This document shows positions 10,546 through 22,204 of a stretch of 64,000 nt of DNA, one piece after another. The translations under genes were made by a program, and so were the position numbers. The notes below the pieces were generated by a model that worked only from the letters and a program-made list of their open reading frames with translations, was not told the DNA's origin and searched no databases. Position 1 is the stretch's first letter. Each line of letters begins with the position of its first letter. Origin of the DNA: Zanthoxylum bungeanum (lineage: Eukaryota; Streptophyta; Magnoliopsida; Sapindales; Rutaceae); the NCBI GenBank assembly GCA_019454045.1, contig SKCR01032778.1, forward strand, positions 310,001 to 374,000, in the 5' to 3' direction.

Positions 10546-13500
10546 CTATGTGGAGAGTTTTGTCATCACGGCTATGACACGACAGATTTCAAGCTTCTCC
10601 TTAGGTAAAACCTTGGTGAACATATCAACACCGTTGTTGTCGGTGTGAATCTTCCTGAGTTCTAACAGCCTTGAGCTCATGATGTCCCGTATCCAGTGAT
10701 ACCTCACATCGATATGTTTTGACCTCGAGTGAAAAGTTGAATTTTTACCAAGGTAGATAGCATTATGACTATCACAGTACAAAGTGTACTTCTCCTGCTT
10801 GAAACCCAATTCCTGGACAAAAGTCTTCATCCACAACAATTCCTTGCAAGCTTCTGTCATTGCAATGAATTCTGCCTCTATTGTAGAAAGTGCAACACAT
10901 CTCTGCAACCTTGACTTCCATGCAACAGCTCCTCCTGAGAGAGTAATCAGATACCCAAAAGTAGACTTTCGGGTATCCACATCTCCTACCATATCTGAAT
11001 CAGTGTAGCCCATCAACACTGGCTTGTCGCTTCCAAAACATAATCTCATTTTGGATGTGCCTCGTAGATACCGCATTATCCATTTGACAGCATTCCAGTG
11101 TTCTCTTCCTGGGTTTGACATAAACCGGCAGACCAATCCAACTGAGTGTGCTAAGTCTGGCCTCGTGCACACCATGACATACATAAGACTTCCCACTGCT
11201 GAGGTGTATGAAACCTGTTTCATTTCCTCCTTCTATGTCTTAATAGAGAGACTCTGTTGTGTACTCAATCTAAAGTGGGTAGCAAGAGGAGTGCTAACCG
11301 TTTTAGCATTGTCCATCTGAAATCTCTAAAGTACATTCTCGATGTACTCTTCCTGTAACAAGTATAATTTCATGGCTTTCCGATCACGGCCGATCCTGAT
11401 GCCAATAATCTGTTTAGCTGGCCCCAAGTCTTTCATCTTAAAAGACTTACTCAGTTGCTGCTTCAAATTATCAATCCTTGATTGATTTCGGCCAACTATC
11501 AACATATCATCTACATATAGCAGTAAGATGATAAAGTCATCGTCAGAGAATTTCTGAACGAAGACTCAATGGTCTGAAGTGGTATTCTTGTATCACTGCT
11601 CCCCTATAACTGACTCGAACTTCACGTACCACTGTCTCGGTGCCTGTTTCAAACCGTAGAGGCTTTTCCTGAGTCTGCACACATAGTCCTCTTTTCCTTT
11701 GACTCTGAAGCCTTCTCGTTGCTCTATGTAAATTTTTTCTTCCAGATCTCCGTGAAGAAATGCGGTCTTGACATCTATCTGCTCAACTTCCAGGTCGAGG
11801 CTTGCTGCTAAGCTGAGTACCACTCTGATGGATGACATCTTCACAACTGGAGAAAAGATTTCATCGAAGTCAATGCATTTCCTCTGATTGAATCCCTTGA
11901 CGACTAATCTGGCTTTGTACCGGGGTTGTGAAGTGTGCTCATGTTGCTTCACTCTGTACACCCATTTGTTTTTCAAAGCCCCGTTTACCTCTTGACAATT
12001 TCACCAACTCGAAAGTGTGATTGTCATGCAAAGATTTCATCTCATCTTGCATGGCTTCCTCCCACTTTTCATTGTCATCTGTTTCAACAGCCTCTTTGTA
12101 GCTCTCGGGTTCTCCCCCGTCAGTAAGCAGCACATACTCATATGCAGAGTATTTGGTTGAAGGTCGCATCTCTCTGTCAGACATTCTCTTTGGAGCTGTT
12201 GGTGTAGCTTCTGGTACTGGTGGTTGATCATGATCATCATCTCTGGGAGCTTCATCACCTGTACCCTCATAATTGGGAACCTCATCTTCAACTCGTACTG
12301 GCACCGATGTATGAGTTTCTGGATTCACATCTCTATATTGTTGGGGCAGTATCTTTGGTTCTTTTCTGATATCTTCTATGGTCTGGTCTTCGACGAAGAT
12401 AATATATCAGCTTCTGTTTTCCAGCCATGGAGTGTTCACACTTCCGTAAGTGTGAGTTCTTCAATTCGGGAAGAACATTCCGCCTGCGTTGAGTGTTCAC
12501 ACTTCCGTAAGTGTGAGTTCTTCAATTCGGGAAGAACATTCCGCCTGCGTAGTATTTCCATCCCCGTTTGACTCATGTGACCGAACTTTTTATGCCATAG
12601 CTCGGTTGCCTCATTACTGTTGACTGTATTTATGTTTCTATTGGAAAGCTTAGCATGCTTCAAATACATAGTTGGATCTTTCTTACCTCGTGCCACCACC
12701 ATTGATCATTTAGTGAGCTTCAATGTTCCGTCACTAAAGGTGCTGCAGAAACCTTCATCATCCAGCTTGCCAATTGAGATCAGGTTTAACCGGATGTTTG
12801 GGATGTGCTTGACTCCCTTCAACACCAGGCTTGTCCTGTTGTCTGTTTCAAGGCAGATGTCTCAAATACCGAAAGCTTTGGACTGGCCGTCATTCCCCAT
12901 CCTTACAGCACCGTAGTCTCCTGGTGTGTAAGATGAAAAGAAGTCTCTACGAGATGTGACGTGTATGGAGGCGCCATTATCTATCACCCAACTGGTCTCG
13001 TGGCTGGCAAGATTCACAACATCTTATTCGTATATAATGTAAAATTCTTTGGAGGTTTTGTCGGTGGTAGTAGCAACTCTTTATTGGTTAGAGTCATCAT
13101 CTCTCATGGACTGCTCGTTCTTCAGTTTGTAGCAATCCCTTTTCATATGGCATTTCTTCTTGCAGGGGTAGCACTCAATATCTTTAGTTCTTGATTTACC
13201 TTGATTCTTGTCTGGTCTACCTGGGCATCGGCTTTTACTCCTCCCACTTCTGGTGTTCTTCTCTGTCACTACAGCTTTTGAGGTTGAGGTTGATGCTAAC
13301 TCTTGCATTCTTGTCCTCTTTTCCCATCTGCGGCTGAATTTATCACCGTAGATCTGAACGTTTCCCATGATTCCGGTAACATATTAAGGAGTATTAAGCC
13401 ATTTACCTCATCTCCGAAGTCTATGCCCAATCCAGACAATTTTTTCATTGTGCCAAGGAAATCGTTGATGTGGTCTGCCACAGCTGTACCTTCCTGATAT

Positions 13501-13750
13501 TTCAATCTCATCATCTTCTTGATGTAGTACAGCTTGTTGTTGCCAGTCTTTGCTCGGAAAAACTCCTACAGCTTTCTCCATAAGACACATGCATTTGTAT
13601 CTTCACTAACATGGTTCACGATACTGTCGTCGATTCACTGACGAATAGTGCTACATGTTTTCTGGTGAAGATTCTTCCACTTTTCATTGGTAATTCCTTC
13701 TAGTTTCTCTTCCAGAAATACCGACCCATCGTAGTCCTTCACATACAGAA
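10546..13750 (-). pseudogene. copia-1 gag-pol remnant (integrase core deleted)
   Basis: Ty1/copia polyprotein remains, read right to left. Gag runs from about 13750, with a zinc knuckle CYPCKKKCHMKRDC near 13150-13190. An aspartic protease motif DNGAS lies near 12985. The GAG-pre-integrase segment (WHKKFGHMSQTGM) is at 12436-12702. The reading then passes to the post-integrase linker (MNPETHTS) at 12328, so the integrase catalytic core is absent. Reverse transcriptase lies at 11593-11976 (DVKTAFLHGDLEE), with YVDDM near 11499-11516 in another frame. RNase H and the C-terminus lie at 10546-11223. Several frame changes and the lost integrase make it non-functional. It encodes nothing for the host. 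Confidence 0.88.
12431..12551. repeat. 61-bp tandem duplication inside copia-1
   Basis: A unit starting 'agtgttcacacttccgtaag' at 12431 recurs at 12492 almost unchanged, period 61. It lies beside the place where the integrase core has been lost, so the duplication and the deletion may share an origin. Confidence 0.85.
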
Positions 13751-14475
13751 GGTCTTTCATCATTCATCTCCATGTGAAATAATTGGTACTAGTCAACAAA
13801 ATCATTTTTCCGACTCCCCCATCCATCATAAAAATTCTAAACAAAATTTCAAAAAATAGACCTCACCGTTGCGTCCGGAATGGTCAAAAATGGTGGAAAT
13901 GACATTTCGTTTGTCAAAATCTGACACGGGGACCAAATTACAAATTTCAGAAATTACAGAGGTCAAAATGCAATTCCAAAAGTTCAGGGGCCAAAGTGAA
14001 ATTACAGAAAAATTCAGGAACTAAAATGTAATTTCCAGAAAGTTCAGGGACCTATCTGAAATTTACCAAATATTGCTGACGTGGCATGTTACTAATGTGG
14101 CATACACGTGGCAGCTAACGTACGCTGACTGGTCGGATGACGTGTCATGCTGACTGGGCTGCTGACTGTGCAGGATCTGCTGACATGGCAGATGATATGG
14201 TGCTGGCTGGGCGCTGACGTCAGCGTCTTCTTCCTTCAGCAGTGCGTGGCGGAGCGTGTTGCAGATGGAGCGCGTGTGGAGTCCTTTGTCTGGCGAGTGC
14301 GGCGCGTGAGTCGTCGTCTGACCTCCGATCGATCGCTGACAAATACCACCGTGCTCGTCTCGCCGTGAAAAGTCCGATGGTATGCTCAAAATCGATTTTC
14401 AACAACTTTCGTCGGAACCGACTTTCCGAACCGAACCTCTGTTACCGAGTTTCGGGATCCCACCGCGGAACTTTA

Positions 14476-14490
14476 GCTCCTGATACCACT
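14476..14490 (-). other. Primer binding site of copia-1
   Basis: The minus strand reads AGTGGTATCAGGAGC directly inside the 5' LTR. This is the plant initiator-methionine tRNA site TGGTATCAGAGC with a small change (GGAGC for GAGC). Confidence 0.8.
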
Positions 14491-14825
14491 TGTTGTGATG
14501 AAACACACACTAATAGAGGTGATTGGAGAGAAAATTCTTCTTTTATATCACAAACAAAAGAATTACAAAGTTTAATCCTAAACTTTACAAAAAACTCTCA
14601 CACCACTTTACTCTCTATATTTCTTATTCAGAGATGATTACAAATGAACTCAGAAGCTCCCTTTTATAATGCCAAACCGCGTGCTACAGTAACACGCGGT
14701 TTGGGAAGCTGTCAGCAAGTTGGCAAGGGTCGTGTCATGCTTTCGGTGGTAGTCACTTCCACCTTTCGGTTGATTTGGTGGTTTCGTGCATGGTTCATGC
14801 AACCTTGCTGTCTTCAACTTCAACA
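14491..14825 (-). repeat. 5' LTR of copia-1
   Basis: A 335-bp LTR, TGTTGTGATG to CTTCAACA, partner of 10050-10385. About 17 differences were counted by eye, so the insertion is older than the other LTR elements in this window. TSD catat follows at 14826-14830. Confidence 0.88.
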
Positions 14826-15219
14826 CATATTATCCCATAATAGATTAAACTTTTCAAAGTAAATTATGATACCAAATTTATTGAAAATTTTAATATTAAC
14901 ATATACTTGAAATAATTTTATTTTAGTAAATTTGTTAGTTTTCCTGAGCTTTTAAATTTTCTACCCAGTATGACACCATGAGTAATTAAATAGTCAAAAA
15001 ATCAAAAATATTTATGCGTGTGAGGTTTTTATGTATTTTTAAACTTGAGGGATATTATTTACTTTTGGCAAACAAGTGGTGTCTTACTCATGTTCAAATA
15101 ATTTGGTTGGTAGGCCAAGTGTGTGACATTTTTAGGTGTCCACTCATCATGTGTACGTTTTAATGGGCACTGAAAAATGTTACAATGACATTTCAATATT
15201 TCATGGTGGTTATATTTTT

Positions 15220-15398
15220 TATTTTTTTGGAATTATTGGAAATTTCATCGTCAAATCATCACTTTTAGGTTTAAGCGGAGCAGGTAAAATATCTGACTGT
15301 TTCAATCTTTTACAAGAAATTAATTCTCTGGATTTGAACCTAGGATCTCATCTTGAGATCCTAAACCATACACCACCAAATCACGCCTCTCGAGGATT
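15220..15398 (-). repeat. SINE copy
   Basis: The minus strand shows 'gatttggtggtgtatgg', a degraded B box 'ggttcaaatcc', 'cttgtaaaagattgaaac', 'gctccgcttaaaccta' and an A-rich tail. It is diverged but collinear with the 7735-7909 copy. Confidence 0.65.
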
Positions 15399-15589
15399 TC
15401 ATGATGGTTACATAAAGCTGATTTATGCCTCACATATATCACATCTAACAAAAATCCAAACTTCTAATGTGTGATAGTGTCATTTTTTTCTCATGAAAAA
15501 ATTGTCATATAATTGAGATTTTTGAAGGAATTATTGCTTGATTGGCTCATATTCTAAAACCACGAAAAAACTTTACTATACAATGATGT

Positions 15590-15750
15590 TATTAAGTCAA
15601 ATATGTAACGACTCATTAACATCTTATTACACGTGTTAATATAGTGAAAATAATTAAATAAATAATAAATATATTTAATATAATTCTATATAATTGGTTG
15701 ATGGTACCACGTTTCCATACAATAATGATGTCAAATAATTTGTCAAACCA
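15590..15750. repeat. AT-rich MITE-like segment
   Basis: It shares 'aaataattaaataaat', 'ttggttgat' and a 'gataccacg'-like end with 27535-27715, and more loosely with the MITE at 4265-4441. Terminal repeats and TSD were not resolved. Confidence 0.35.
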
Positions 15751-16112
15751 TATGTGCAGATTCTATGTCAAAGAGAAAATTGCCATATCATTATTAGTTT
15801 AACTTAATAAGTCAATTTACCAAATAAAAAAAAAAATCGATCAAATGTTTCAAAAACTTTCTTGAAAATTTTCACCATCTTTGTAAATTAGATTAGAGTT
15901 TTAAGGACAGTTTAGTTATATATATTATTTTGCAATAATTTATAATTGAGAATAATATTCATTGTTCCAATCCAAGGGATTTCCCACTTAGTTTTGTTAG
16001 TGTGGAATTGTGTCCCACATTAATTAGTATAAATGATTCATATGGATTTATAAATTGGATAAATCTTTTACCATAGGTTAATCTTTTGAGTTATATACTT
16101 AGACTAGTTTTT

Positions 16113-16240
16113 GCCCGTGCCTACGGCACAATGTTATAGTATTTGGCCCGTGTCCACGGCACAGTGTTATAATATTTGGCTCGTGTCTACGGCACGGTGT
16201 TACAGTATTTGCCCGTGCCTACGGCACAATGTTACAGAAT
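16113..16240. repeat. 33-bp tandem repeat, four copies
   Basis: The unit 'gcccgtgcctacggcacaat' plus 'gttatagtatttg' occurs four times in a row at a period of 33 bases, with a few substitutions per copy. Each unit contains the near-palindrome 'cgtgcctacggcac'. Confidence 0.85.
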
Positions 16241-16564
16241 TAAATGATTTTATTTTTTAATTAAATAATTTTATTTTAACTTTCTATTTTTTAATTTGAA
16301 AATTTGAAAATTTTTGACCATTTCCATCAATCGATTCATTCTCTTTCCTTTAATTACCAATGAAATGATCTGGGCCGTCAATTAAGCCACATAAAGAGAG
16401 CCGTTGGATACACTATCTTTCCTCCAACACCATTCTCATTTATTAAATAGATATTCTAAACCCAATCCTTTAACAAGTGATATCGGAATTAAATTTTAAT
16501 AGCCGAAATGTAGTGGTGGATCAACTCAACTCAATTATTTATTTATTAAGCTTAAGATAGGTAA

Positions 16565-16818
16565 TTTGGGGTGGCAAAAAAGTCCGGGCCCGGGGTGAAA
16601 AAACCTGGGCCGAGCTCAACCAAAAAAGTCGGGGCCCGGCCCGGACCGGGCTGAAAATAAATAATTATATATTTATATTTATATAATAAATTTATATATT
16701 TATATTAAAAAATCGGGCCAGGACCAAGCTTGGCCCAAACCGAGCCCGAATCGGGCCGAAATTTTCCCAGATCCGTGCCAAAATTCAAATTGATGGGCTC
16801 CTGCCGTTGCCATCCTTA
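16565..16818. mobile_element. MITE-like island of CCGGGCCCGG motifs
   Basis: The left end 'ggggtggcaaaaaa' and the right end 'gttgccatcctta' (inverted: TAAGGATGGCAAC) form a short TIR like that of 6089-6532. Both flanks inside are rich in 'gggcccgg' and 'cgggcc' motifs around an AT-rich centre. No convincing TSD was found. Confidence 0.5.
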
Positions 16819-17190
16819 TCAACATAAATACCTAGCTGGTGCACTCCCATTATTAAAGACTTGATTGTAACAATTAAAACAAAAATGAAATGGTACTTCA
16901 GAAAGTTCAAGTCATATAACAAAAAAAAAAAGGCTTTATCTTGTAATTATGGGCCACATTAGGCCCACAATATAACTAAAAGCACATAAAATAGGCCCAG
17001 TATGAACAAATTACTGATAAAAAGGGAGTTGAACTTAAAATACAATTCCATTTCAATTTTTATTCTTTTAACAACCAAACCAGTATAAATTAGTCACAAA
17101 ACAAACACTCTAAAATAGTTTCCCTCTTTTTGGGACATAATTAAAAAAAAAAAAAAAAACTAAAAACTAAAAACTCTCCCTTGTAAAATC

Positions 17191-20052
17191 CTACTGAGGA
17201 TTGAAGAAGCTGACCTCAATTCCAGTGTCAGCTATCACATAAACCCCAGCAGCAGTCACAAGTACACTAAGTATGATACCAAACACACCAAGTGCCCAAT
17301 TAAGGCACCAAATAGGCCCATATGCCTTTGGTTTTTTAACCTTAAGCCACATGAAACATGGATAAGCTAATGTAACTGGCAATGCAATCCCTCCAATTAG
17401 ACCAGCCAAGCTCCCCAGAAATGGGATTGCCACGGCAATGAAGAACATGAAGAATCCGTAGATTGCCCGGATAAGTGCCCGGAGCCACCACGGACACGGC
17501 TGTTTCTTCCTCCGGACGTATAGTGACTCCAAATCATCAAACATCGGCATGCCGTAGATTTGGAATGAGCTTACAGCGTTTATAATCACAAATAAAGTTG
17601 TTAATCCTAGGATGAACCGAGAAGTGTCTTTGGCATGGAATGCAATCAAGGCCACAAGCATACCCCCACTTGGTATCTGTTAATTTAATAGAAAAATAAA
17701 AAAAAACAAAACAAAAGAACCCATTAATTTAAATTACATGTACATCAATTGTAAAGAATTCGAATATAATATTGAGTTTAACTGTGTTAAATTTTTTATA
17801 ATTTTCCGCCACACGTTAGAGAGAAAATTAGTGATTACCAATTGACCATAAGCCCAATAGCCTCCAATTGCAATAGGGAATAAGCAGAATGCGACAATAA
17901 GGTATGCAAATTTGACACCCTTCCACATAGGCACAGTCGAGGGATGCTTCTCACTTGAAGGCATTGTTGCCTGCAGTAGCCAATCAAAATTTACCAACAT
18001 TTTATTAAAAAAAAAAAAAATTGTTTACTAAGTGCACATGTAGAGGTGGCTACGATTCAGTTCGGTTCCAGAATCGAATCGAACCATTCGATTCTACGGT
18101 TTCAGGTTGTTGGAACCGTAACCGAATCGGTTCAAAATCGGTTCGGTTACGGTTCCAGTTTTTTGGAACCGCATAACCGAACCGAACCGAATTTTTGGTT
18201 CGATTTCGATAAAAAGATGGAACCGTAACCTTACGGTTGGCCGGGTCCAGCACATTTAATTTAAAAAATCCTTTTAATTTAGTCAAATAAATAACCCTCC
18301 AATTTTCAACATCCTAATTCTAGACTCATGTGGTATCAATTTTTTTCTTTGACTAATGTTTTTGTTGGTCAAAATGTCTAAGGTCAAAGGTCAACCTTTT
18401 GTAGCTAGCAGATTCACACGTTACCACTCACTAGGCAATAAAATAGTGGAAAGTAATAATCTAATTAAGAAATTTTTGTTATCTTATTTTAATAATTTGT
18501 TGAATTCATGTATTCAATTTTACATAATTTCGATCAATTGACTGAAAGGTATATGTGACCATAATTAATAAATATATTAAAATATAGTAAAAATAATAAT
18601 CAATTTATTAAAATATTAAAGATTAGCTTATCTATTGAAAAAAATTCAAAAATTTTAAATAATTTCAATTTTACCCTCAAATTTATATGTAAATCAACAC
18701 ATTAACTAAAACTTTTTTATATGTAAATTAGTATATATTGATTGAAATTTTTAATGTAAAATTAAATTTAAAAAATATATATTAATACATTGACGAAACT
18801 TTAAATTACAAATTAGAACTTGTTTAAAATTTTCGAGATTTTTCGTACATGAATCAATTTTCGAGTGATAATTATTTTATATCCGATCAAAATATTATGA
18901 ACAGAGTAACAAAGGAACTTGTTTTGTGGTTACCTGAATCTCAAGAGTAAGATTGTGGCCACGAAATGCAAAAGCAATGATCCCAAGAGCATTAAAAACA
19001 TCAACAGCCCTAACAATATCTTCTTTATTAGCTTGAACTGGATCGTAGGAGACACCAGGCAGCCTGCCTTTAGTAACCGAGACCAGCCAAATGATGGTAC
19101 AGTATCCGACGGCTGTGACGGCGCCGACGAGGGAGACGCCGGCGATGGAGTTCAAGTTGGGAAGCTGAGATAGAACGACGGCGGCACAAGTGAAAACCAA
19201 GTACCATTCGACTGTTGTTAGTGGCTGTGAAGTGCATGTGGCTCCACTGCACGTTATTTGGTATAACGTTTTCATTGATGTGCCTCCTACGATTATTAGG
19301 GCTACGCATGTTCCCGCTGATAGCTGTAGCAGCGGCACCAAGGCTAGCCATTTTGCTGACTTTTCACCTTTTTAATTAACATTCAATCAATGGATGTTAG
19401 AGAAGTGATACACATACTTACACTTTTACCGAAAATAACTACATTCCTCTCACTGTAGTTACATCCGGTTCCGGAACCGAACCGGTTCGGTTAGGATTCA
19501 TACCCTAGCCGAACCGGTTGGAACCGCTGGAACCGTTCGATTCCAGCGGTTCCAACAGGAACCTTACGGTTCCGGTTGAAACAGGTTTGAATTTATATAA
19601 TAACTTTTTTTAGATAATAATTTTATTTGTAATTTAATGTAATTATGTAATGTAATAAATTCAAATTCATAATTTTAAATTATATTGATTTATCAATCTC
19701 AATCTAACGGTTCGGTTCCGGTTCCGGTTCGGAACCTAACCGAACCGCCGGCCGGGTCTAACTATAGTGAGAATGGTGTAGTTATTTTATGTAAAAGTGT
19801 AAGTATGTCTATCATTTTTTTTGGATGTTATATATTTTCAAACATTTCAATCAAAGTAATTATATTGGGTGGGGATCCAAATAGAGAAACAACAAATTTG
19901 AAGAGGCCATAACACAATAGTATAAATTTGAGGGGTAGAGTGCAAAATTAATATAAATATAAGCTAAAGAGTTAGAGAAATATTATTGAATTTGAACCCA
20001 ATGTTTAGTCGAGGTGTGCTAAATATTTTATAATCTTCTGCCGCAAGTCTCA

Positions 20053-20143
<91 letters not shown>

Positions 20144-20832
20144 GATTTGTTCTATATATTTGGAAGATGAAAGCAAAAAACAAAAGCTTACCAAAAGTTG
20201 CACCGCAAAGTTGAAGATATCTGCTATAACGCATGCCGCTTTCAACATTTTCATGGAGTTGCACTAATATGTACAGAGTGTAAAGTTGCCATATGAATGT
20301 CAATGACAAGACTATAATACCCCAAGCCCTAAAATCAATTTGATTAACACAAGTTAATTATTAATTAAGAAGATTAATTAATTACTTGATATATATAGTT
20401 AATTTACCAGCCAAGAATAGGAAAGGCAACAGGAAGAACAAGAGCTTGGATACCAATTCCAGCACAAAGAGTATGAAACGCAGCGTAGTAAGCATTTCCA
20501 TTCCTAGATTCAGTGATGGGAAGCCATGCATCTTGAGGATCAAGCCTTGTTAATTTCAGAGCCTTTCTAATTGGACTCCCCAATGGTGTAATAAAACGTG
20601 GAGTCCTAATTCTTGGTGTTAAATTTCTTGGGGTTGCATTTCTTGGTGTTGAACTTCTCGGGGTCTTGCCTGCCGGTTCTATTTGGTCACCCACGGTGAG
20701 CAACGGCGACCGCGACAACGACGGCGAGTGAAACTGCGACGGAGGAGCTGATATCGGCGGCGTCCCCGGCGTTGAAGCTAGTCTTGGTGTTATAGGATAT
20801 GAATAGTTGCTTGATTCATCAACTTCAACCAT
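17191..20832 (-). CDS. Lysine/histidine transporter-like 8-type amino acid permease (paralog 2)
   Basis: Predicted H+/amino acid symporter of the plasma membrane, AAAP family, most like Arabidopsis LHT-like 8. The CDS joins 20408-20832, 20192-20328, 18934-19367, 17839-17970 and 17191-17676 on the minus strand, all GT-AG, giving 537 residues. The N-terminal 95 residues are Pro/Thr/Ser rich with a repeated TPR pattern (about residues 60-85), a long cytosolic tail typical of this branch. Then come [56 protein letters not shown] and [20 protein letters not shown] over about ten membrane segments. It is collinear with the gene at 2213-3996 but has one extra intron after LEIQ. MITEs and an AAT microsatellite sit in its introns. 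Substrate is unknown. Confidence 0.92.
18050..18250. mobile_element. MITE-like GGTTCGGTTACGG island in intron 3 of the transporter
   Basis: The segment begins TAGAGGTGGC and ends near 'ggccgggtcca'. It is filled with 'gaaccg' and 'cggttc' motifs on both strands. The flanks 'gcacatg' and 'gcacatt' may be an imperfect TSD. It lies in the intron between 17970 and 18934. Confidence 0.5.
19403..19825. mobile_element. Foldback MITE in a transporter intron, split by a second MITE
   Basis: The left arm (about 19403-19459, 'gtgatacacatacttacac') and right arm (about 19761-19825, 'gtgtaagtatgtctatca') are inverted copies. They match the uninterrupted foldback element at 37562-37698. The element at 19460-19760 sits in the middle. 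Confidence 0.65.
19460..19760. mobile_element. hAT-type MITE with GGTTCCGGAACCG interior
   Basis: It begins 'tacatccggttccgg' and ends 'ggccgggtcta'. The flanking octamers are actgtagt (19452-19459) and actatagt (19761-19768). They may be a TSD with one mismatch, but they also lie in the inverted arms of the host foldback element, so the TSD reading is ambiguous. Confidence 0.55.
20055..20143. repeat. AAT trinucleotide microsatellite
   Basis: About 29 units of AAT/ATA with one interruption ('atata' near 20088). It lies in the second intron region of the transporter gene, about 50 bases from the splice donor at 20191. Poly-Asn, poly-Tyr and poly-Ile ORFs here are artefacts of the repeat. Confidence 0.95.
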
Positions 20833-20881
20833 TTTTAATTTTTTAACTCTAGCTCTATATGTCTAAATCAAATATTTGCTT

Positions 20882-20909
20882 GTATATATATATATATATA
20901 TATATATAG
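20882..20909. repeat. AT dinucleotide repeat upstream of the transporter
   Basis: About 13 TA units lie 50-75 bases upstream of the start codon at 20832, within the probable 5' UTR or core promoter. Confidence 0.85.
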
Positions 20910-20981
20910 CTAGGTCTAGTTAGTCACATGCAAATTATGTAATTAATATTTAGTCATGAAGCTCACATTGGTTATTATAAT

Positions 20982-21805
20982 TGTTGACGGTGGATTTTGG
21001 TCTCAGGGTAATACAGGAATATCACCTCCGAGGGAATCCTCCTTCAACTGTGAATTTGTTTGGTTATGGGGGACCAAAAGCAAATTTAGCGGAAAACAAG
21101 AAAATACGCCAATCAGACAAGGTGATTTAACGTGGTTCGGTGGTTTTTTGGGATCCGACCTACGTCCACGGGCAAGAACAGGGTGGTGCTTTTTATTACT
21201 CAAATACACTTCTCAGGCCTCTCTTTCGCTCTTACAGATTGGAACTTTACAATTCGAATCTTTCACTCTTGTGATGATTTTTTAGATGTCTTCAACTTGT
21301 TCTTCTACACTCACCCTACCCTCCTATTTATAATGGTGAAGAAATCAGATTCCTATTTATACAAGAATTCCCAATTGGAGATGGTCTCCTTTTCCTATCA
21401 GGATTCCTAGTCAAAACTATTCCCTTTTCCCATAAGGATTCCTAATCAAAACTACATTTACTTCCTTTATCCTATTAGGATATTAAGTTATTACTTTACC
21501 CCATTAAAGTAGGACAACTTATCCCTTTTCTGCAAGAATAGGATGATTTATCTTCCTGAGCACGCCTCGTCATGTGCTCGGTCTTAATGTGGTCGGTCAT
21601 GATAGTCCTTTGAACTGAGAGTGTTTCTGCCGGCCTTATAGTGCTCGGTCATCCGAACCAAAGTGCTCGGCCATTTAGTATAAAGTGCTCGGCCTCTTAC
21701 CGTCAAGTTGTCGGGTCGGCTTTAACGGTCTCGATCAATGGAGTTACCCCATTTACCCCTGTCGTGTTGTTTAAATAACATAGTGCCCGAAAAACACCAT
21801 CAACA
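20982..21805 (-). repeat. 3' LTR of the gag-only gypsy-type element
   Basis: An 824-bp LTR, TGTTGACGG to CACCATCAACA. It is nearly identical to 25737-26555, with about five small differences seen. The TSD ataat is at 20977-20981 and 26556-26560. The minus-strand polypurine tract 'aactaggggacaga' ends immediately at 21806. The LTR contains repeated 'gtgctcggtc' and 'gtcggtcat' motifs. Confidence 0.92.
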
Positions 21806-22204
21806 TCTGTCCCCTAGTTCTCGGTAACAACGAGTTTGTGAGTTGATGCCGGGAACTATAAAAAAAGATGGTGTGCTGATCGCCTTGCTGGTGGTCGCTC
21901 CAGAAATCACCGAGAAATTGTCTTTGCCATCAACTAAGTCTTCTGTTTCTATCTTCATATCCTCGGTTTATTGGAGATGCTGACTCTATTCAGAATGATT
22001 CTCCACCTCAAAGCAAATTGCTTACTTGGGTCGTTCCATCAAGAGATGAGGTTCCTCTTGTTGTCAAAACTAAAAAATGACTCATCCTCTGTAATATCTG
22101 TACCAGAGATTTGGGGGTCCTGACCCCTGGCTGATCCAATCTCGATTGTGAGGAGAAAATTTTGCCTCTGAGCTAACGATGATGTGCTCGGTGGCATGTG
22201 ATCC

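Noticed and set aside
20028..20309. Poly-Tyr, poly-Asn and poly-Ile ORFs
   Set aside because: They are translations of the AAT microsatellite in an intron.
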